A DNA stretch of 64,000 bases from Polaribacter sejongensis. Lineage in GTDB: Bacteria; Bacteroidota; Bacteroidia; Flavobacteriales; Flavobacteriaceae. This document shows, piece by piece, positions 1-9,378 of this stretch. Both the position numbers and the translations under genes were made by a program. The notes below the pieces were generated by a model, which saw nothing but the letters and a program-made list of their open reading frames with translations, made no database searches and had not been told where the DNA came from. How positions within the stretch are numbered: position 1 is the first letter of the stretch; each line of letters begins with the position of its first letter. The stretch is from positions 2,735,501 to 2,799,500 of the forward strand of contig NZ_CP150667.1 in assembly GCF_038024065.1 (NCBI RefSeq). The letters run 5' to 3'.

Positions 1-928
1 GTCCGTTTATTACATCTATTTCATCTGCAGAAATACAAGCATCTAAAATTGCATCTGTAATACATTTCTGAACAGCTTCTGCATTCGGAGCCGTTAACGT
101 TCCGCCATTTCTTTGTCCGCCAGAATTTATATTTCCACCTAAAACCTCTGCATAAATTGTAGCTTTTCTTTCTAAAGCACTTTCTAAAGATTCTAAAACC
201 AAAGCTCCCGCTCCACTTCCAGGAACAAAACCAGACGCAGTTTCACTCATCGGTCTCGATCCTTTTTCTGGCGTTTCATTGTGCTTATAAGACATCACTC
301 TCATGGCATCAAACCCACCCCAAGTATACAAACTACTATCACTAGAACTGCCGACCAACATTCTTTTTGCCTTTCCGTTTTTAATACGTTCAAAACCTAA
401 TAACAAGGCTTCTGTACCCGTTGTACAAGCAGATGAATTTGTGGTTACTTGGTTTCCTAAACCTAAAATCCCGCCTAAATATGCCGAAATTCCGCTTGCC
501 ATTGTTTGCACTACAGAAGTACTTCCTAAACGTCTTACATTTTGATCGTCAATTTTATAAATTGCTTCTCTAAATTTTTCAATTCCCGAGGTTCCTGTTC
601 CAAAAATTAAACCAGAATCATAGTCTAATTTAGAGTTCTCATCTACAGAAAAACCTGCATCTTTCCAGGCATCAATTCCTGCCATACAACCGTATAAAAT
701 CGACGTACTGTTAAATCCCCGTAATTGTAAAGGTGTTAAATAGGCTGCTTTTTTTTCTTCGGAAACCTCAGGGATTCCACCAATACAGCAAGAAAAACCT
801 TTGTCTTTTAAATTTTGATGAAAGGTAATCCCCGATTTCCCTGTTTTTATTGCATTTGTAAATTCTTGCAAACCAACGCCATTTGGCGCAACAACCCCTA
901 AACCCGTAATTACAACTCTGTTTTTCAT
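1..928 (-). CDS. Beta-ketoacyl-ACP synthase, KAS I/II family (3' end outside window)
   Basis: The gene runs off the left edge, so only the first 309 residues are visible. It begins MKNRVVITGLGVVAPNG, the usual KAS opening, and carries the nucleophile Cys168 in NSSACTTGTEAL. The His residues of the Cys-His-His triad lie beyond the edge. Members condense malonyl-ACP with an acyl-ACP in the cytosol. It is the last visible gene of a minus-strand run with a FabZ-like dehydratase and a type III polyketide synthase. A role in building a dedicated acyl or polyene starter is therefore more likely than housekeeping fatty acid synthesis, but that is inferred from context. A 33-nt palindrome separates it from the dehydratase. 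Confidence 0.9.
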   Translation of the reverse strand, partial: MKNRVVITGLGVVAPNGVGLQEFTNAIKTGKSGITFHQNLKDKGFSCCIGGIPEVSEEKKAAYLTPLQLRGFNSTSILYGCMAGIDAWKDAGFSVDENSKLDYDSGLIFGTGTSGIEKFREAIYKIDDQNVRRLGSTSVVQTMASGISAYLGGILGLGNQVTTNSSACTTGTEALLLGFERIKNGKAKRMLVGSSSDSSLYTWGGFDAMRVMSYKHNETPEKGSRPMSETASGFVPGSGAGALVLESLESALERKATIYAEVLGGNINSGGQRNGGTLTAPNAEAVQKCITDAILDACISADEIDVING

Positions 929-940
929 TTTTAAATATTT

Positions 941-973
941 AGACCTCACAGGTTTTAAAAACCTGTGAGGTCT
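941..973. repeat. 33-nt perfect palindrome, copy 1 (CTCACAGG type)
   Basis: The arms begin AGACCTCACAGG and end CCTGTGAGGTCT, perfectly paired across a T4A5 centre. It lies in the gap between the dehydratase and KAS genes. An almost identical copy at 1436-1468 has the opposite centre (T5A4), so the two copies are reverse complements of each other and bracket the dehydratase gene. Confidence 0.9.
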
Positions 974-980
974 ATTAAAA

Positions 981-1421
981 TTAACCTTTTATCATGCCAG
1001 AAATGGTTCCTCTGCAAACCAATTCATTTTTCTCATTCACCATTTTTACTTTGCACTTTAACTTATTGAATCTAAAAAATTCTTTCTCCGAAATTACAGT
1101 TACTTTTTCATTCGGTAAAACCGGTAAATAGAAATCAACCTGATTAGAAGTTAACGCAATTTGTAGTTTTTTTTCTTCGGATAAAATTTCGTCTTTTAAT
1201 AAATAAATACCCAAACACACAACACCAATTTGTGCCATGGTTTCCGTTAGAATAACACCTGGCGTAATCGGATTTCCTTTAAAATGGCCTTCATAAAAAA
1301 AGGCACTTTCGTTGAAGGTGTAATTTCCAGTAACTCCATTTTCTGAAATTTCTGTGAGTTCATCAACAAACAAAAAAGGCGTTGTATAAGGAAGATTTTT
1401 TATGATTTCTATTTGGTTCAT
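981..1421 (-). CDS. FabZ-like hotdog 3-hydroxyacyl-ACP dehydratase
   Basis: The 146-residue single hotdog domain matches the length of FabZ. The catalytic pair is visible as His46 in YEGHFKGNPITPG and Glu60 in ILTETMAQ, with the same 14-residue spacing as His54/Glu68 of E. coli FabZ. The predicted reaction is dehydration of beta-hydroxyacyl-ACP. It lies between the KAS and the type III polyketide synthase on the same strand, so it probably serves the pathway-specific acyl chain rather than bulk lipid synthesis. It is bracketed by an inverted pair of 33-nt palindromes. No second hotdog or FabA-type isomerase features were seen. Confidence 0.85.
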   Translation of the reverse strand: MNQIEIIKNLPYTTPFLFVDELTEISENGVTGNYTFNESAFFYEGHFKGNPITPGVILTETMAQIGVVCLGIYLLKDEILSEEKKLQIALTSNQVDFYLPVLPNEKVTVISEKEFFRFNKLKCKVKMVNEKNELVCRGTISGMIKG

Positions 1422-1435
1422 TTATTTAGTTTAAC

Positions 1436-1468
1436 AGACCTCACAGGTTTTTAAAACCTGTGAGGTCT
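1436..1468. repeat. 33-nt perfect palindrome, copy 2 (CTCACAGG type)
   Basis: The arms are the same as in the copy at 941-973, but the centre is T5A4 instead of T4A5, so it is inverted relative to that copy. It lies between the start of the dehydratase gene and the stop of the polyketide synthase gene, and is transcribed within the presumed operon. Confidence 0.9.
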
Positions 1469-1481
1469 AATTCAAATTCAA

Positions 1482-2534
1482 TTACCATTCCAACAATATT
1501 CGCTGTGCCGAAAAACCAGGACCAAAACTTAACATAAGCCCTCTTTCTCCTTTTGCCGGATTCCGATCCATAAATCGTTCTAAAACATACAAAACAGTTG
1601 CGCTGGACATATTACCGTACAAACGTAAAACTTCTTTTGTATCGTCTATATTTTTGCCTAAAACACCGAATAAATCTTCTACCGTTTGTACAATTTTCTT
1701 TCCTCCTGGATGAAAAATTAAGTGGTCTACATCATCAATCGTTAAATTATTTCGTTCTAAAAAAGGATGCACAATTGCCGGAAAATGATCTGATATTTTC
1801 TGAGGAACTTCCTTATCCAATATCATTTGCAAACCTGTATTTACCAATTTAAATCCCATCATAGAAGTCGCATCGTAAAAATGATACATCGCTTCATCAA
1901 TAACTGCAGGTCCTTCATCATCTCCATAAGAAGATAAAATAACCGCAGAAGCTCCATCACCAAAAATAGCAGCACTTACAATATTTGTCATCGAATAATC
2001 TTCTAACTGAAACGTTGCTGTTGGTGCTTCTACTGCAATTACGGCTGCTCTTTTATTAGGGTTTGCCTTTAAAAAATTCTTTGCATAAATAATTCCAGAA
2101 ACTCCTGCTGCACAACCCATTTCTGTAACAGGTAAACGCACAATATCTTGTTTCATTTGCAGGGAATTAATCAAATAAGCATCCATAGACGGAATCATAA
2201 TTCCGGTACAACTTACGGTAATTATATAATCGATATCCGTAGGTTTTAAACTCGCTTTTTTTAAAGATTTTTTTAAAGATTGTTCTGCTAATTTTACAAC
2301 TTCACGTGCGTAAATATCATTTTTTTCCTCAAAAGAAGTTGCTATAAAAACCTCTTCTGGATCCATAATAGAATAGCGCTTGTCTACGCCTGCTCCTTCA
2401 AAAAGTTTAATCACTTTTCTTTGAAAACGAGTATCTTGATCTTGCATCCATAATTTTACAAACGGAATAATATCTTTTGTTTCTCTGTGATATTTTGGAA
2501 GTTGTTTTGCAACTGATGTTATTTTTACTTTCAT
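1482..2534 (-). CDS. Type III polyketide synthase (chalcone/stilbene synthase family)
   Basis: The 350 residues have the complete Cys-His-Asn triad of the family: Cys141 in EMGCAAGVSG, His275 in FHPGGKKIV and Asn308 in YGNMSSATV. The GFGPG-type loop is at 336-341. These enzymes work as free homodimers, extending an acyl-CoA or acyl-ACP starter with malonyl units and cyclising to pyrones or resorcinols. Neighbouring KAS and dehydratase genes could supply a long starter; the downstream-processing candidates are the adjacent methyltransferase and FAD oxidoreductase. The product is unknown. The layout recalls bacterial alkylpyrone/alkylresorcinol loci, but the oxidoreductase and the KAS/dehydratase pair are additions. 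Confidence 0.93.
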   Translation of the reverse strand: MKVKITSVAKQLPKYHRETKDIIPFVKLWMQDQDTRFQRKVIKLFEGAGVDKRYSIMDPEEVFIATSFEEKNDIYAREVVKLAEQSLKKSLKKASLKPTDIDYIITVSCTGIMIPSMDAYLINSLQMKQDIVRLPVTEMGCAAGVSGIIYAKNFLKANPNKRAAVIAVEAPTATFQLEDYSMTNIVSAAIFGDGASAVILSSYGDDEGPAVIDEAMYHFYDATSMMGFKLVNTGLQMILDKEVPQKISDHFPAIVHPFLERNNLTIDDVDHLIFHPGGKKIVQTVEDLFGVLGKNIDDTKEVLRLYGNMSSATVLYVLERFMDRNPAKGERGLMLSFGPGFSAQRILLEW

Positions 2535-2678
2535 ATTAATGTATTACACAGAGATTCACAGAGTTTTTTCACAGAGATTCTCGGAGGTTTATATATAATT
2601 TTTTGATACGTATTTCACTGATTATCGACTATTTTGTGTTTAATTTTTTCTAATTTATGTCAACTTTAAATTAAAAAC

Positions 2679-3398
2679 CTAAAACCTTGAACTCTTAAGT
2701 ATCCACTGAAAACGGAATGCCCATTTCCAAGAAATTTGTGGTTTTACATTTAATTTTTGAGAGACTCCTTCTAAATCTTTTCTTTTGAATCCTCTTAAAA
2801 CAGATGTTAATCCGTCTTCAATAATCATTTTATTTTTGATAAAAAGAGACAACAACATAAACAGATAATACGCTAATTTATGTCGATGCAAATCATTCAC
2901 TACAATTCCTATTTTTGTTTGTTTTAGTGTATTTCCTAGAAAAGAAACCAATTGTTCTTCTTTAAAATGATGTAAAAATAAGGTTGCCAATACCACATCG
3001 AATTGTCTGTTTTTAAAAGCTTCAGAAAAAATATCTTCCGTTTTAAAACTCAGTTCTGGAAATGCTGCCGATAATTCATTTGCGTACGCTATTGCTGTTG
3101 GGTTTGCATCTATGCCTAACAGCTTCATTTTATAGCCTTTTTTCCTTCCGAATTTTGCTACATCTCGTAAAATATCTCCATGACCACAACCAATATCTAC
3201 AATGGTTAACTCTTGTTCTTTTGGATGATTTTTTAATACTTTTTTCAGTGAATTTAAAGTTACTAAATTTCCGCCTAAATACCGATTTATATTTTCTAAT
3301 TTATCTAAAGTATCTCGCAGCAAATCTCCGCCAATAGAAAAATCATCCATCAGTTCTTCTTTGTCTGTTCTATTTTTTGTGCTGATAAAAAAATCCAT
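2679..3398 (-). CDS. Class I SAM-dependent methyltransferase of the polyketide cluster
   Basis: This is a 239-residue UbiE/Methyltransf_25-like protein. Motif I is TIVDIGCGHGD around residues 65-74, followed by LLGIDANPTAI, which should bind the adenosyl ribose. The start codon overlaps the stop of the upstream oxidoreductase by one base (TAATG), indicating translational coupling. It most likely methylates the polyketide-derived product, probably at oxygen or ring carbon; the substrate cannot be read from the sequence. The C-terminal ~70 residues are basic and hydrophobic, fitting a lipid-like substrate near the membrane. Confidence 0.85.
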   Translation of the reverse strand: MDFFISTKNRTDKEELMDDFSIGGDLLRDTLDKLENINRYLGGNLVTLNSLKKVLKNHPKEQELTIVDIGCGHGDILRDVAKFGRKKGYKMKLLGIDANPTAIAYANELSAAFPELSFKTEDIFSEAFKNRQFDVVLATLFLHHFKEEQLVSFLGNTLKQTKIGIVVNDLHRHKLAYYLFMLLSLFIKNKMIIEDGLTSVLRGFKRKDLEGVSQKLNVKPQISWKWAFRFQWILKSSRF

Positions 3399-4561
3399 TA
3401 AACTTTCATTGGTTTACCATGTGTTTGCTTGATTATTATGGGTAATAAAAAAGGTAGTTTCTTTAATATTTGAAGTAAAATAGCTGCAATTTTATCTTTT
3501 CGAAATAACATTGCAATAAAATGACCTGCTTTCAAACGCAAACTAAATTTTTTATTCCACTGTCTAATATATTGCTTTTCGAGCTCTTTTCTAGATATAT
3601 TTTCACCATTCAAGTAATTTAAAATCAATTTAGATGCAATTTGTGCCGATTGAATTGCCATACTCATTCCGTTTCCACAAAGCGGATGAATCATTCCTGC
3701 AGAATCGCCGCACATTAAAATATGGTTTTCTACTGGTTTTTTGGTTTCAAAAGAAATCTGACTTATCGTTAATGGTTTCTCGAAAATTGCTTCAGAATTA
3801 TCGAAAATTTCTTTTAAATACTGATTTTTAAAAACGACTTGCTCCTGAAAATCATCAATGTTTTTATACTTTTTAAAGGACTCATAATTGGTGATATAAC
3901 ACAAATTAATTGCATTTTTTTCCACTTTAGAAACACCACAATAACCACCTTTAAAATTATGAAGTGCTACTAAATCTTCTTTAAAATTTCCTTTTACATG
4001 AATTTTAACACCTAAATAAGGTGATTTTTTCTTGATAAACTCGCGTTCCATTTTCACATCTAATAAAGAACGTTTGCCAAAAGCTCCAATGGTAATTTTA
4101 GAAGTGAAGGTATTATTTTCTTTCGTTTCAACGGAAAATACATCATTTTCAAAAGCAACATTTATGACGGAATCTTTTAAAATTGTAACACCATTTTTTA
4201 TTGCTTTTTCTGATAAAAGAAGATCTAATTGATATCGTGAAATCCCGAATCCGCCCAAAGGTAACTTTGCCGAAATAAGATTATTCTTTGTAGTTGATAA
4301 TTGAAATTCAGAGATTTTAACAGCACCAAAATTAAACGGATTAATCTCTAAAAAGTCTAAATAAGGTAAAACTTCATTCGAAATATATTCTCCACAAACT
4401 TTGTGCTTCGGATATTCATTTTTCTCAATTAACAAAACCTTTTTATTAAATTTTGATAAATGAATTGCGTTACATAAACCCGCTAAACCACCACCAATAA
4501 TAATTACATCTGCAACTAAATTGCTTTTATTATAACTATCTGTGTTTATAGGTTTTTTCAT
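3398..4561 (-). CDS. FAD-dependent oxidoreductase, geranylgeranyl reductase/hydroxylase-like
   Basis: The 387 residues start with a Rossmann fold, VIIIGGGLAGLCNAIHLS (GGGLAG at 23-28), followed by the acidic residue of IEKNEYPKHKVCGEYIS. The central GD motif MCGDSAGMIHPLCGNGMSMA binds the FAD pyrophosphate. This pattern is shared by geranylgeranyl reductases and flavin monooxygenases. In this cluster it would reduce or hydroxylate the polyketide or its acyl tail. Its stop overlaps the methyltransferase start. The C-terminal segment with several aromatic and leucine-rich stretches suggests membrane association. Confidence 0.85.
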   Translation of the reverse strand: MKKPINTDSYNKSNLVADVIIIGGGLAGLCNAIHLSKFNKKVLLIEKNEYPKHKVCGEYISNEVLPYLDFLEINPFNFGAVKISEFQLSTTKNNLISAKLPLGGFGISRYQLDLLLSEKAIKNGVTILKDSVINVAFENDVFSVETKENNTFTSKITIGAFGKRSLLDVKMEREFIKKKSPYLGVKIHVKGNFKEDLVALHNFKGGYCGVSKVEKNAINLCYITNYESFKKYKNIDDFQEQVVFKNQYLKEIFDNSEAIFEKPLTISQISFETKKPVENHILMCGDSAGMIHPLCGNGMSMAIQSAQIASKLILNYLNGENISRKELEKQYIRQWNKKFSLRLKAGHFIAMLFRKDKIAAILLQILKKLPFLLPIIIKQTHGKPMKV

Positions 4562-4577
4562 TTTAATCTATTGACTT

Positions 4578-5030
4578 TTACAATGCTTTTTCAAAACAAA
4601 TACTATTTTCTACTCCTTTGTATTGTCCGTAATTTGGAATCTTTTTATAATTGCATTTGGTATAAAATTTTACTGCTTCCACTTGTCTTTCACCAGTTTC
4701 TAGCACACATTTTTTATATCCTAATTCTTTAGCCCAAATTTCTAATTCTTGTAATACTTTTTTAGCAACTCCTTTTCCTCTATCATCCGGAGAAACAAAC
4801 ATTCTTTTTACCTCTACAGAAGTATTATCAAACTTTTTTATTGCTCCACAGCCAACTGCTTTTTTATCAACAGAAACAACCACTACATTCTTTAAAACAT
4901 CAATATTATTAAACTGATTATAAAAAGCATGTTCTGCTCCATCCTTCATTTTTAAGTAGGCATCTAACTGTTTTACCAAATTAATAAAATCTGGGTTTTC
5001 AGAATTTGTTCTGATAATTTCTATTTTCAT
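4578..5030 (-). CDS. GNAT-family N-acetyltransferase
   Basis: This 150-residue protein carries the acetyl-CoA binding motif A, RMFVSPDDRGKGVAKKVL (consensus Q/RxxGxG/A), and the motif B stretch ETGERQVEAVKFYTKCNY with the conserved FY. It has no partner domain. It is 16 bases upstream of the oxidoreductase on the same strand and could be the first gene of the transcript. Small stand-alone GNATs of this type are general, so membership in the polyketide pathway is unproven. The substrate is unknown. Confidence 0.85.
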   Translation of the reverse strand: MKIEIIRTNSENPDFINLVKQLDAYLKMKDGAEHAFYNQFNNIDVLKNVVVVSVDKKAVGCGAIKKFDNTSVEVKRMFVSPDDRGKGVAKKVLQELEIWAKELGYKKCVLETGERQVEAVKFYTKCNYKKIPNYGQYKGVENSICFEKAL

Positions 5031-5140
5031 TTTTAATGTTATTTATGTCATTTTAAACCCGATAAAAAATAATGAACCCGAAATAATAACCTACAATTTA
5101 GTCTTTTCTCTAATAAGATGTATGGTTTTTCCTTTCAGTT

Positions 5141-5230
5141 TGTCATTTCGACCTTTTGAGAGAAATCACATAAAGTTACTCTGTTTAATGTTTTCTAGAT
5201 TATGAGATTTCTCCTATCGTCGAAATGACA
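5141..5230. repeat. TGTCATTTCGA-ended dispersed palindromic element, copy 1
   Basis: The element begins TGTCATTTCGAC and ends GTCGAAATGACA. Inner arms (GAGAAATCACATAA against TTATGAGATTTCTC) continue the pairing, so the ~90 bp can fold into one long imperfect hairpin. Relatives lie at 22440-22736 and 50086-50260. It fills most of the 329-bp gap between the GNAT and dinB genes (5031-5359), where I see no gene. Confidence 0.8.
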
Positions 5231-5359
5231 ATTGGAAGTATTATTAATCCTTTTCATTTTTAGGCAAGCCTACGGGAATTGAACTCTTCATAATTTAAAT
5301 TAACAAATTACTAAGTAATCCTTACCATAATTTTGTAGCATACAAAAAGACGCTTAGCG

Positions 5360-6442
5360 TCAGAATTCAAACTTTAATTGTACCCAAACAGGTTCTTTAT
5401 TTTCGGTATTTAAATTACCAAAAGATAAGCCTAATAAACGAACTGAATTTGTAATTTTATCTTGAAACAACAATTCTTTTACAACAGGAAAAAACTCGTT
5501 TTTGGTCTGCATAAAATATTCCTTGGTTTTACTTCTTGTCTGTTGTGTAAAATCTGAATATTTAATTTTTAAAGTAATTGTCTTTCCTTTTGTATCTGTT
5601 TTGGTCATGCGTCTTTCTAACTCATCCGCAATTTTCTCTAACTTTTCTATCATAAATATTTCCGAAGAAATATTTTCACTAAAAGTTCTCTCTGCAGCAA
5701 CAGACTTTCTAATTCTGTTTGGTTTTACTGCGCTATTATGAATTCCGCGAACAATATTATAATAATGAGCACCCGATTTCCCGAAAGATTTAATCAGTTC
5801 TTCTAAGGTTTTTTTCTTTAAATCATTCCCAACAAATATGCCTAAATTATACATTTTTGCAGCGGTAACTTTACCCACTCCATAAAACTTATTGACGGGT
5901 AATTCTTCTAAAAACTGAATTACCTCATCTGGATGCACTGTTTTTTGTCCGTTAGGCTTGTTAATATCCGAAGCTACTTTTGCTATAAATTTGTTTATCG
6001 AAATTCCAGCGGAAGCTCTTAATCCAGTTTCTTCAAAAATTCGCTCTCTGATTTCCTTGGCAATGGTATTTGCAGATGGATTTCCTTTTTTATTCTCTGT
6101 AACATCTAAATACGCTTCATCTAAAGAAAGTGGCTCAACCAAATCTGTATACTCGTAAAAAATGTCTCTAACTTTTTGTGATATTTCTTTATAGCGAGGG
6201 AAATCACTATCAACAAAAATTAAATGCGGACATTTTTGCTTTGCCAACGTACCGCTCATGGCAGATTTTACTCCAAATTTACGAGCTTCATAACTCGCTG
6301 CAGAAATAACCCCTCTTCTACCTTCTCCACCTACTGCAATTGCTTTCCCTCTTAATTCGGGGTTGTCTAACTCTGCTACAGATGCGTAAAACGCATCCAT
6401 ATCTACATGAATTATTTTTCTAAAAGGTGGTTGCAATTCCAT
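5360..6442 (-). CDS. dinB: DNA polymerase IV (Y-family translesion polymerase)
   Basis: From the chosen start the protein is 360 residues: MELQPPFRKIIHVDMDAFYASVA. The metal-binding Asp of VDMDAF and the PLSLDEAYLDVT palm motif give the catalytic carboxylates. The fingers, the helix-hairpin-helix region (LPVNKFYGVGKVTA) and a little-finger domain follow in the normal order. An upstream in-frame ATG at 6455-6457 would add only five residues; the inner start places the polymerase N-terminus as in the family. It copies past DNA lesions. It stands alone between intergenic repeats, with no SOS box recognised. Confidence 0.93.
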   Translation of the reverse strand: MELQPPFRKIIHVDMDAFYASVAELDNPELRGKAIAVGGEGRRGVISAASYEARKFGVKSAMSGTLAKQKCPHLIFVDSDFPRYKEISQKVRDIFYEYTDLVEPLSLDEAYLDVTENKKGNPSANTIAKEIRERIFEETGLRASAGISINKFIAKVASDINKPNGQKTVHPDEVIQFLEELPVNKFYGVGKVTAAKMYNLGIFVGNDLKKKTLEELIKSFGKSGAHYYNIVRGIHNSAVKPNRIRKSVAAERTFSENISSEIFMIEKLEKIADELERRMTKTDTKGKTITLKIKYSDFTQQTRSKTKEYFMQTKNEFFPVVKELLFQDKITNSVRLLGLSFGNLNTENKEPVWVQLKFEF

Positions 6443-6690
6443 GTTTCGAAAATACAAAATGAGTTCTCAATCTATCAATATTTTGTTATAATATTCATAA
6501 TTCATTTTAAAGCGTTCTATCAACAATAAAAACTACTTAGTACATTAATTTACATCAACAGGAATTTAATATTTTCTTACAATCTGCAAAAGTATAAGAT
6601 CAATCTAAAATAGTATCGCGGTCTATAAAATGGTCAATTAAAAGAGCCATCAATAAAACCAATTGTTTAATTGGGTTTGTTAATGAAAGT

Positions 6691-6724
6691 TTGTTATTTT
6701 TCTTCGACTTATATCGTATATTTG
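6691..6724 (+). promoter_or_regulatory. Bacteroidetes-type promoter of the suf operon
   Basis: A -7 box TATATTTG (6717-6724, consensus TAnnTTTG) is preceded by TTG at 6691-6693 with a 23-bp spacer, matching the Bacteroidetes sigma-A promoter TTG-N17-23-TAnnTTTG. It would start transcription about 25 bases before the sufA-like ATG. The rest of the 313-bp gap after dinB (6443-6755) shows no convincing gene. Confidence 0.65.
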
Positions 6725-6755
6725 CAGACAATTTAGATTTAATCTATTTAAAATT

Positions 6756-7085
6756 ATGATAAAAGTTTCAGACACAGCAAAGAAGAAAGTCATAGAATTA
6801 ATGACTGACGATGGCTTTAATGCAGTAACCGATTTTGTACGCGTTGGTGTAAAAAGTGGTGGTTGTTCAGGTTTATCTTACGATTTAACTTTTGATAACA
6901 AACAAGAAGAAAACGATAAAGTTTTTATAGAGAATGATGTAAAAATCATTGTTGATAAAAAAAGCTTTTTATATTTAGTAGGAACCACCTTAGAATATTC
7001 TGGAGGTTTAAACGGAAAAGGATTTGTATTTAACAACCCAAACGCAAATAGAACTTGTGGTTGTGGAGAATCATTCTCACTTTAA
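6756..7085 (+). CDS. sufA: A-type iron-sulfur carrier (HesB/IscA/SufA family)
   Basis: The 109 residues have the three invariant ligands of A-type carriers: Cys37 in SGGCSGLSY, then Cys101 and Cys103 in the C-terminal TCGCGESF. These proteins accept Fe-S clusters from the SufBCD scaffold and pass them to apoproteins. It is the first gene of the suf run, 15 bases before sufB, behind a good TAnnTTTG promoter. Family naming (SufA, ErpA or IscA) cannot be separated by sequence alone; the operon position supports SufA. Confidence 0.92.
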   Translation: MIKVSDTAKKKVIELMTDDGFNAVTDFVRVGVKSGGCSGLSYDLTFDNKQEENDKVFIENDVKIIVDKKSFLYLVGTTLEYSGGLNGKGFVFNNPNANRTCGCGESFSL

Positions 7086-7100
7086 AAATTTAAGAAAAAG

Positions 7101-8549
7101 ATGTCAAAGTATACAGAGGAGCAGCTAGAAGAAGAATTAAAAACCCAAGAATATAAATACGGTTTTTATACAGATATAGAAAGTGACACATTTCCTGTAG
7201 GATTAAGTGAAGATGTTGTTCGCGCAATTTCTAAAAAGAAAAACGAGCCAGAATGGATGACTGAATGGCGTTTAGAAGCGTACAGGGTTTGGGAAAAAAT
7301 GGAAGAACCAGAATGGGCAAATGTGCATTATGAGAAACCAAAGTTTCAAGACATTGCTTATTATTCTGCACCAAAAAAGAAGCCACAGTTAAACTCTTTA
7401 GATGAAGTAGATCCAGAATTATTAGACACTTTTAAGCGTTTAGGAATCTCTTTAGATGAGCAAAAAAAATTAGCTAATGTAGCTGTAGATATTGTAATGG
7501 ATTCTGTTTCTGTTGCGACTACTTTTAAGAAAACATTAGGTGAAAAAGGTATTATTTTTATGCCTATTTCTGAAGCAATTCAAGAACACCCAGAATTGGT
7601 TAAAAAATATTTAGGAACCGTTGTACCAACAACAGACAACTTTTATGCAGCATTAAATTCGGCAGTTTTTTCTGATGGATCTTTTTGTTACATTCCAAAA
7701 GGTGTAAAATGTCCGATGGAACTTTCTACCTATTTCAGAATTAACGAAGGAGGAACAGGACAGTTTGAAAGAACTTTAGTTGTTGCAGACAAAGGTAGTT
7801 ATGTTTCTTATTTAGAAGGATGTACAGCACCAAGTAGAGATGAAAATCAATTACACGCAGCTGTTGTAGAATTAATTGCATTAGATGATTCAGAAATTAA
7901 ATATTCTACCGTACAAAACTGGTATCCTGGGAATAAAGAAGGAAAAGGTGGAGTTTACAATTTTGTTACTAAAAGAGGTATTTGCGAAAACAATGCAAAA
8001 ATTTCTTGGACACAAGTAGAAACTGGTTCTGCTGTAACATGGAAATATCCTTCTTGTATTTTAAAAGGAAATAACTCTGTAGGTGAATTTTATTCTATTG
8101 CAGTTACTAATAATTTTCAACAAGCAGATACCGGAACAAAAATGATTCACTTGGGTAAAAACACCAAGTCTACCATTATATCTAAAGGTATTTCTGCAGG
8201 TAATTCTCAAAACTCTTATAGAGGTTTGGTACATATTGGAGCAAGAGCAGAAAACGCTCGTAACTTCTCACAATGTGATTCTTTATTAATGGGTAACGCT
8301 TGTGGAGCACACACTTTCCCTTATATAGAAGCTAAGAATAAATCGGCACAAATAGAACACGAAGCAACTACAAGTAAAATTGGTGAAGAACAATTATTTT
8401 ACTGTAACCAACGTGGTATAGATACAGAAAAAGCCATTGCTTTAATTGTAAACGGATTTAGTAAAGAGGTTTTAAATAAATTACCAATGGAATTTGCAGT
8501 GGAAGCTCAAAAATTATTGGAAATCAGTTTAGAAGGAAGTGTTGGATAA
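7101..8549 (+). CDS. sufB: Fe-S cluster assembly scaffold protein SufB
   Basis: The 482-residue protein is of normal SufB length and ends in the beta-helical core typical of the SufB/SufD family. Diagnostic stretches include [40 protein letters not shown] and [20 protein letters not shown], the latter carrying conserved Cys residues. With SufC and SufD it forms the SufBC2D complex, on which clusters are built from SufS-derived sulfur. It lies 15 bases after sufA and 78 before sufC; that gap holds an AGCTAAAAGCC-type short repeat and nothing else. Confidence 0.97.
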   Translation: MSKYTEEQLEEELKTQEYKYGFYTDIESDTFPVGLSEDVVRAISKKKNEPEWMTEWRLEAYRVWEKMEEPEWANVHYEKPKFQDIAYYSAPKKKPQLNSLDEVDPELLDTFKRLGISLDEQKKLANVAVDIVMDSVSVATTFKKTLGEKGIIFMPISEAIQEHPELVKKYLGTVVPTTDNFYAALNSAVFSDGSFCYIPKGVKCPMELSTYFRINEGGTGQFERTLVVADKGSYVSYLEGCTAPSRDENQLHAAVVELIALDDSEIKYSTVQNWYPGNKEGKGGVYNFVTKRGICENNAKISWTQVETGSAVTWKYPSCILKGNNSVGEFYSIAVTNNFQQADTGTKMIHLGKNTKSTIISKGISAGNSQNSYRGLVHIGARAENARNFSQCDSLLMGNACGAHTFPYIEAKNKSAQIEHEATTSKIGEEQLFYCNQRGIDTEKAIALIVNGFSKEVLNKLPMEFAVEAQKLLEISLEGSVG

Positions 8550-8627
8550 TTAATTACCAACCATAAGATATATAATTATTAAAATAATGCTTCTAGCCAA
8601 AAGCTAAAAGCCAATAGCATAAAAAGG

Positions 8628-9377
8628 ATGTTAAAAATAGAGAATTTACAAGCGAGTATTGATAATAAATCAATTTTAAAAGGATTGAATTTAGAAGTAA
8701 AAGCAGGTGAAGTACATGCAATTATGGGACCTAATGGTGCTGGTAAAAGTACTTTAGCAAATATTATTGCAGGAAAAGAAGATTATGAAGTTACTGCTGG
8801 TACAATTGAGTTAAATGGTGAAGATATTAGTGAATTAGCACCGGAAGAAAGAGCACATAACGGTGTGTTTTTATCTTTTCAATATCCTGTAGAAATTCCT
8901 GGAGTTTCTGTAACAAACTTTATTAAAACTGCTATTAACGAAACTCGTAAAGCAAAAGGTTTAGAAGACATGCCAGCAAAAGACATGTTAAAGATGATCC
9001 GAGAAAAATCTGAATTGTTAGAAATAGACCGTAAATTCTTATCTCGTTCTTTAAACGAAGGTTTTTCTGGAGGAGAAAAGAAACGTAACGAAATTTTTCA
9101 AATGGCAATGCTAGAGCCAAAATTAGCTATTTTAGATGAAACAGATTCTGGTTTAGATATTGATGCTTTGCGTATTGTTGCAAACGGTGTAAATAAATTA
9201 AAATCTAAAGACAACGCTGTTATTGTAATTACACACTACCAACGTTTATTAGATTATATCGTACCAGATTTTGTACACGTTTTACACGATGGTAAAATTG
9301 TAAAAAGTGGAGACGCTTCTTTAGCTTTGGAATTAGAAGCAAAAGGATATGACTGGATTAAACAAGAATTAGTTTAA
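8628..9377 (+). CDS. sufC: Fe-S cluster assembly ATPase SufC
   Basis: The 249-residue ABC-type ATPase has Walker [10 protein letters not shown] (34-42), the Q-loop in [12 protein letters not shown], the signature [10 protein letters not shown] and Walker [13 protein letters not shown]. SufC differs from transporter ATPases by lacking a membrane partner; it drives conformational change in SufBD. It is followed by an inserted IVS-like element and then sufD. Confidence 0.97.
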   Translation: MLKIENLQASIDNKSILKGLNLEVKAGEVHAIMGPNGAGKSTLANIIAGKEDYEVTAGTIELNGEDISELAPEERAHNGVFLSFQYPVEIPGVSVTNFIKTAINETRKAKGLEDMPAKDMLKMIREKSELLEIDRKFLSRSLNEGFSGGEKKRNEIFQMAMLEPKLAILDETDSGLDIDALRIVANGVNKLKSKDNAVIVITHYQRLLDYIVPDFVHVLHDGKIVKSGDASLALELEAKGYDWIKQELV

Positions 9378-9378
9378 A

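Noticed and set aside
303..545. 80-codon plus-strand frame at the left end
   Set aside because: It is antisense to the KAS gene, which has clear family motifs in the other strand.
6560..6680. Degraded gene remnant upstream of the suf promoter (minus strand)
   Set aside because: Only ~16 codons between stops and no recognisable family; not separable from chance.
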